Source: DATILI01 sp035476635 (GTDB lineage: Bacteria > Pseudomonadota > Gammaproteobacteria > Burkholderiales > Burkholderiaceae_C). Taken from it: a stretch of DNA of 17,780 nucleotides. Numbering within the stretch: the first letter of the stretch is position 1; each line of letters begins with the position of its first letter. The translations under genes and the position numbers were made by a program. The notes below the pieces were generated by a model. That model worked only from the letters and a program-made list of their open reading frames with translations, did no database searches and was not told the DNA's origin. Where the stretch lies: contig DATILI010000007.1 in assembly GCA_035476635.1 (NCBI GenBank), positions 1-17,780 of the forward strand. Direction: 5' to 3'. Shown piece by piece: positions 14,672 through 17,780 of this stretch.

Positions 14672-14701
14672 GGAACTATCAATAAATGATTTTTAGATGC
14701 T

Positions 14702-15553
14702 ATGGCTATGCTCTACACCCCCTCGGAAAGGGGCTTCGATGCCGGGCTGGAGGCGATTGACCGCTGCCAAGTGGGCCTGCTGCGCGAACTGTCGGGCCAG
14801 CTCGGCAATCGCCTCACCCTGAAGGGCGGCATGGCGATGCGCGTCGCATTCGGCAGCATGCGGCTGACCAAGGACATCGATTTCGACCGCGACCAGACGA
14901 TCAGCCAGGACGCGCTGAAGAAGAACCTTGAGCGAATGCTGGTGCGCGCGGCGAGCACGGCCGGGATCCGCAGTCCCAAGGTGCAGATCACGAAGGACAC
15001 CAAGACCACGGTGCGCGCGCGTCTCGAGGGCACCATCGGGGGCAAGACTGACGCGCGCTTCGACGTCGAGGTCTCCGGCCGCGACACGCCGGCCAGGGAG
15101 AACGTGCGAAGCGAGATCGTCACGCCGCCCGCGAAATACGCGATGGCGCCGTTCCCGGTGACCACGTACACCAACGCGGCGCTCGCAGCGATGAAGATCG
15201 GCGCGGCGTTGTCCGCGCAGAGAAACGCTCCCCGCGACCTGTATGACCTGCGCGAACTCATCTGGGCCCGGGCGGATCCGACCGAGCTGCTGTCCAGGCA
15301 GGACGCCGACTTGCTCAAGGACTTCTCGGACCGGGCCCTCGGCAAGCTGGAGCTGCTCACCTTCCAGCTCGCCCAGCAGGAACTTCTGCCCTACCTGCCG
15401 CCCGACGACAGGCGGGCGCTCAACGAGGCGCAGTGGATCGAGACGACGCTGATGGTGGCCGACACCATCCAGGGCTGGTGCAAGGCTGCCCTGGAACTGC
15501 AGCAGGAGCCGCAGGGACCGAAGAGGCCGCAGAATCCGGAAAGAGAGCGGTGA
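14702..15553 (+). CDS. abiEii: AbiEii-type nucleotidyltransferase toxin
   Basis: This 283-residue protein belongs to the nucleotidyltransferase AbiEii/AbiGii family. Key residues are LKGGMAMR at 40-47 (the GG strand), then RLTKDIDFD with the metal-binding pair D58 and D60, RFDVEVSGRD, AAMKIGAAL with K165, and RDLYDL with R178 and D179. In the type IV AbiE systems the toxin transfers nucleotides to RNA targets and stops growth, for example after phage infection. The start at ATG 14702 lacks a clear Shine-Dalgarno sequence, and another ATG lies two codons on. The stop overlaps the next start by one base (TGATG), so the two genes are coupled. The toxin comes first here, the reverse of the common abiEi-abiEii order. 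The C-terminal tail is rich in Pro, Gln and charged residues. Confidence 0.85.
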   Translation: MAMLYTPSERGFDAGLEAIDRCQVGLLRELSGQLGNRLTLKGGMAMRVAFGSMRLTKDIDFDRDQTISQDALKKNLERMLVRAASTAGIRSPKVQITKDTKTTVRARLEGTIGGKTDARFDVEVSGRDTPARENVRSEIVTPPAKYAMAPFPVTTYTNAALAAMKIGAALSAQRNAPRDLYDLRELIWARADPTELLSRQDADLLKDFSDRALGKLELLTFQLAQQELLPYLPPDDRRALNEAQWIETTLMVADTIQGWCKAALELQQEPQGPKRPQNPERER

Positions 15554-16266
15554 TGAACACGCACTGGAAGGCCGATGCGGAGCGCTTGCTGATGAACACC
15601 GGTAGCCCCTCGGTGCTCACGACCGCGATGCTGCACTCGCTTGTAACCACCGGGCGCGCGGACGCGCCGTCGCCGGCGACCTTCGCCCGCTGGGTTTCGA
15701 CGATGGCCGACTTCGGCAAGCTGCAGGAGGTGATCAAGGGCGTCTACCTGAACCGTCTGGGCCACCGCGAGGTGAGCCCCGCAGCGGCGGCCCACTGGGT
15801 GCGCAGCCGCAGTGTCGTGAGCTTGTCGTGGGTGCTGGAGCAGGCGCATATCACGAACAACTTCGGCGACACGATCACGTGCGTGATCCCCACGGACGCG
15901 ACCTGGCCGACTCCCAACGTCGGCGATCGCGTGACGAAGGCAGGGACTTTCCGCTTCTTCGCCATGCCCGCGCGGCTTGTCGACGTGGGCCGGGTGGAGG
16001 ACATCCGCGACACGCAGTTCGACTATCCCCGAACCACCCCCGAGAAGGCCCTGCTCGATTGGCTGTTCCTGGGCGCGTCGCCGCGAAGCCGCATGACGCG
16101 TCCCCCCTTCGACCTGGAGATCGGGGCGCTGGACACGCGACGCCTGCGAAGGGTGGCCAAGGCGATGCAGCTCACATCCGTGCTTGACGACTGGGTGCGG
16201 CTGTACGAGGAGTACCAGTCCAGCGAGGACGTGCGGGAGAACGCGGCCACCCGAATGCGCTTCTGA
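15553..16266 (+). CDS. abiEi: AbiEi-type antitoxin/regulator
   Basis: The ATG at 15553 overlaps the toxin stop (TGATG) and gives 237 residues. The frame is open 40 codons upstream, but that part is a shadow of the toxin gene. The N-terminal 70 residues look like a winged helix: SPATFARWVSTMADFGKLQEVIKGVYLNR ends with the wing-type G.VY segment seen in AbiEi proteins. The remainder shows the family's second domain, SVVSLSWVLEQAHITNN, CVIPTDATWPTPNVG, FRFFAMP and TTPEKALLDWLFLG, the last resembling the TxEKALLDLLYL motif. It should bind the promoter for autoregulation and oppose the toxin. The assignment is by pattern. The gene ends 12 bases before the second kinase remnant. Confidence 0.78.
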   Translation: MNTHWKADAERLLMNTGSPSVLTTAMLHSLVTTGRADAPSPATFARWVSTMADFGKLQEVIKGVYLNRLGHREVSPAAAAHWVRSRSVVSLSWVLEQAHITNNFGDTITCVIPTDATWPTPNVGDRVTKAGTFRFFAMPARLVDVGRVEDIRDTQFDYPRTTPEKALLDWLFLGASPRSRMTRPPFDLEIGALDTRRLRRVAKAMQLTSVLDDWVRLYEEYQSSEDVRENAATRMRF

Positions 16267-16278
16267 GTCGCACCGGAA

Positions 16279-16380
16279 GCGATTCGCACGGCAGCAACAA
16301 CTTCATCATCGTGGGCGCGGAAGGCGGCAAGGTCGCTGCCTTTTCGATTTCGACGAATGCGGTCCCTCCTGGCTGCGCAG
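16279..16380 (+). pseudogene. Second phosphotransferase remnant, frameshifted (right copy of the direct repeat to 16365)
   Basis: Translation gives DSHGSNNFIIVGAEGGKVAA, then a missing base in the T-run shifts the frame, after which FDFDECGPSWLRRQ appears in another frame. The first 87 bases repeat 14341-14428. This copy keeps the canonical DFD and GPSWL, where the left copy has DSD and GPGYL. The two therefore look like diverged relatives rather than a fresh duplication. Nothing before or after is recognisable as kinase. It is a dead fragment lying between the AbiE-type and DUF1778/GNAT modules. Confidence 0.75.
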
Positions 16381-16409
16381 GCAGGTGAAGATGCTCACGG
16401 CTTGGGGTC

Positions 16410-16438
16410 TTGAGCTGTCCGTACATTTGGCGTACATT
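16410..16438 (+). promoter_or_regulatory. Promoter of the DUF1778/GNAT toxin-antitoxin pair
   Basis: TTGAGC (16410-16415) and TACATT (16433-16438) are separated by 17 bases, each matching four of six consensus positions. Transcription would begin near 16445, giving a leader of about 40 bases before the antitoxin ATG. The -10 lies inside the second unit of the tandem repeat at 16420-16440, so a protein bound there would block the promoter. Confidence 0.5.
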
Positions 16439-16440
16439 GG
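16420..16440 (+). repeat. Tandem repeat CGTACATTTGG / CGTACATTGG, probable operator
   Basis: Two directly adjacent units (16420-16430 and 16431-16440) differ by one T. They contain the palindromic core GTAC, spaced 11 bases apart, about one helical turn. The position over the -10 of a ribbon-helix-helix antitoxin gene fits a cooperative autorepression site. Confidence 0.5.
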
Positions 16441-16486
16441 CGCTTGTGTCGGGAATCAATTCGCACCGACCTAGAGGAGAGGCACC

Positions 16487-16783
16487 ATGCAAACCACGCC
16501 GGAAACCACCGACAAGTCGAGAGGCGCACGCCTGGAAGCCCGCATATCGGTCGAACAGAAGACCGTGCTGCAGAAAGCCGCCGCCCTGTCGGGGCGTACC
16601 TTGAGTGAATTCGTGGTCGCCAGTGCCCAGGAGGCGGCCAGCCGCGTCATCCAGGAACACGAGACCATCCGCCTCAGCCGCACCGAACAGATGGCGTTCG
16701 TCAATGCCTTGCTTCATCCGCCTGCGCCCAATGCGCGTCTGCGCAAAGCCGCAGGGGCCTACCGCAAACAGATGGGGTTGTGA
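16487..16783 (+). CDS. DUF1778 ribbon-helix-helix antitoxin (TacA-like)
   Basis: This 98-residue protein has a ribbon-helix-helix domain in RLEARISVEQKTVLQKAAAL and GRTLSEFVVASAQEAASRVI, the typical DUF1778 pattern, and a C-terminal toxin-binding tail LSRTEQMAFVNALLHPPAPN with ARLRKAAGAYRKQMG. The length is usual. It has a strong GGAGAG ribosome-binding sequence six bases before the ATG. It should dimerise, bind the tandem repeat upstream and wrap around the acetyltransferase toxin encoded next. Its stop codon is followed at once by the toxin TTG in the same frame. Confidence 0.9.
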   Translation: MQTTPETTDKSRGARLEARISVEQKTVLQKAAALSGRTLSEFVVASAQEAASRVIQEHETIRLSRTEQMAFVNALLHPPAPNARLRKAAGAYRKQMGL

Positions 16784-17317
16784 TTGCCCGCGCCCACCGC
16801 GCCGTATCGGATCGAGGCACTTGGCAAGACCCACGATCGCACCGCATTCGCCTGCGGCAGCGCGGCACTGGATCGCTACCTGCAGCAGCAGGCGCGCCAG
16901 GACGCCGACAAGAGCGTCGCCGCGCCTTTCGTCCTGACGACACCGCCCGCGCCGCGGGTGCTCGGCTACTACACGCTGTCAGCGGCGCTCGTGAACGCCA
17001 GCGAACTGCCCGGCACATTGGCCAAGAAACTGCCGCGCTATCCGCACTTGCCGGTGACGTTGCTGGGTCGGCTAGCCGTTGACCAGGGCATGAAGGGCAA
17101 AGGCGTCGGACAGTTCCTGCTGATGGACGCCCTGCGCCGCAGCTTCGAAGCTGCCGCTCACATCGCGGCGATGGCCGTCCTGGTCGATGCCAAAGACGAC
17201 GCGGCGCAAGCCTTCTACCGGCATTTCAGCTTTCTGCCGCTGCACGAGCAGCCGCGCCGCCTCTTCCTGCCCATGAAAACCATTGCCGGACTGTTCGCGA
17301 CGCGGTCGAGACCCTGA
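16784..17317 (+). CDS. GNAT-family acetyltransferase toxin (TacT-like)
   Basis: This 177-residue GNAT protein partners the DUF1778 antitoxin. TTG 16784 is the only available start that keeps PYRIEALGKTHDRTAFACGSAALDRYLQQQARQD, and it lies six bases after a GGGG sequence. The acetyl-CoA motif is RLAVDQGMKGKGVGQFLL from R96, with K104-G105-K106-G107-V108-G109 in place of the usual R/Q-x-x-G-x-G. Y145 in AFYRHFSFLPL is the expected catalytic tyrosine. TacT enzymes acetylate the amino group of aminoacyl-tRNA and stop translation. The start immediately abuts the antitoxin stop with no shift of frame, whereas most such pairs overlap. An alternative GTG at 16780 reads another frame and does not give the protein. 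Confidence 0.88.
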   Translation: MPAPTAPYRIEALGKTHDRTAFACGSAALDRYLQQQARQDADKSVAAPFVLTTPPAPRVLGYYTLSAALVNASELPGTLAKKLPRYPHLPVTLLGRLAVDQGMKGKGVGQFLLMDALRRSFEAAAHIAAMAVLVDAKDDAAQAFYRHFSFLPLHEQPRRLFLPMKTIAGLFATRSRP

Positions 17318-17510
17318 AGGACGCGCTGGCCGGTGATGGCGATCAGGTTCGCGTTGGATGCGATCCGCCCCCACCACGGCCCTGTGATACCCTCTCCAGC
17401 CACAATCGTGCGCGAGGACCGCGCGTTGTCGTCGATGCAGAGGGGCACCCGGCGATAGCGCATTGGAACCATCCGGCGGCCTTGCCACAACAACGGGCGG
17501 AGAAAACGCG
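17318..17510. other. Intergenic region before the globin gene
   Basis: I see no gene in these 193 bases. There is a GTGATACCC stretch at 17384-17392 that is faintly like a -10, but no -35 at a proper distance. A GGCGGAGA ribosome-binding sequence (17497-17504) precedes the globin ATG by six bases. No hairpin with a T-tract marks the end of the toxin-antitoxin transcript. Confidence 0.5.
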
Positions 17511-17780
17511 ATGCTGACCGACGCGGAAAAGAAAATCCTGAAGGACACCTGGCGCCTGGTGGTGCCGATCATGGAGACGGCGTCCGACCTCTTCTATCGG
17601 CGCCTCTTCGAGCTGCAGCCGCGCTACCGCGAGCTGTTTCCCCCTGACATGACGGCGCAAAAGCGCAAGCTGATGGTGACGCTGGCCTTCGTGGTCAAGA
17701 GCGCCGACTGGGCCGCCGAATCCTGGGCCGACGATGTGGCGCAAAGCGACGACCTGTTCCTGGTGGTGCTGGCGCTCGGC
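17511..17780 (+). CDS. Single-domain bacterial globin, N-terminal part
   Basis: Ninety codons run from ATG 17511 to the window edge. The translation starts MLTDAEKKILKDTWRLVVPI and continues METASDLFYRRLFELQPRYR, ELFPPDMTAQKRKLMVTLAFVV. This is helix A to helix E of a three-over-three globin of the Vitreoscilla/neuroglobin-like class. FYRRLFELQP corresponds to helices B-C and LFPPDM to the CD corner. The Gln in MTAQKRKLM is the likely distal E7 residue, as in many bacterial globins. The proximal His lies beyond the edge. The likely role is binding oxygen or nitric oxide in the cytoplasm. The 3' end, and thus any fused reductase domain, cannot be judged. Confidence 0.88.
   Translation, partial: MLTDAEKKILKDTWRLVVPIMETASDLFYRRLFELQPRYRELFPPDMTAQKRKLMVTLAFVVKSADWAAESWADDVAQSDDLFLVVLALG

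Noticed and set aside
14341..16365. Transposon with long direct terminal repeats
   Set aside because: The repeats are translated kinase segments that differ in sequence and flanks. No transposase, terminal inverted repeats or short target duplication is visible.
16172..16834. Minus-strand gene of 220 codons across the second kinase remnant and the DUF1778 gene
   Set aside because: It is antisense to the well-supported antitoxin and to the recognisable kinase remnant, and has no recognisable domain.

Overview
The window is GC-rich chromosomal DNA that looks like a betaproteobacterium of the Burkholderiales, most likely Comamonadaceae (Variovorax/Ramlibacter-like). That reading rests on the Bordetella/Burkholderia-type porin, the Tat-signalled solute-binding protein, the purT sequence and the codon usage. 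It is an inference from protein style, not a database match.

Left edge (1-589): the 5' end of purT runs leftward out of the window. A 366-base divergent regulatory region follows. On its right side it holds a good sigma70-type promoter with a perfect 14-base LacI-type palindrome over the expected transcription start.

Catabolic and transport operon (590-12767): ten rightward genes are packed with almost no gaps, and seven of the nine junctions are overlaps or gaps of under 20 bases. They encode an outer-membrane porin, HyuA and HyuB (ATP-dependent hydantoinase/oxoprolinase subunits), an alanine-racemase-fold PLP enzyme with an altered active site, a complete five-gene dipeptide/oligopeptide-type ABC importer (Tat-exported binding protein, two permeases, two ATPases), and a Tat-exported isochorismatase-fold protein that lacks the family's usual catalytic Cys and Asp. 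A LacI-family regulator with its own possible promoter follows (12812-13897) and is the obvious candidate to bind the palindrome at 516-529. A reasonable model is that a small amide, lactam, hydantoin or peptide-like compound enters through the porin, is captured and imported by the ABC system, is opened by HyuAB with ATP and has its stereochemistry adjusted by the racemase-like enzyme. The substrate cannot be read from the sequence.

Right side (about 13930-17317): an accessory patch. A gene fragment of an APH-type phosphotransferase is followed by a two-gene AbiE-type toxin/antitoxin module in toxin-first order, then by a second, frameshifted scrap of a similar phosphotransferase gene. The two scraps share about 88 bases as a direct repeat flanking the AbiE module. 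Next comes a DUF1778/GNAT (TacAT-type) toxin-antitoxin pair whose promoter carries a tandem CGTACATT repeat.

Right edge (17511-17780): the start of a single-domain bacterial globin gene. I saw no tRNA, rRNA, CRISPR array, transposase, integrase or convincing intrinsic terminator. The points most worth a second look are the operon of unassigned substrate, the substituted racemase, the Cys-less exported hydrolase-fold protein, and the toxin-antitoxin island bracketed by kinase remnants.
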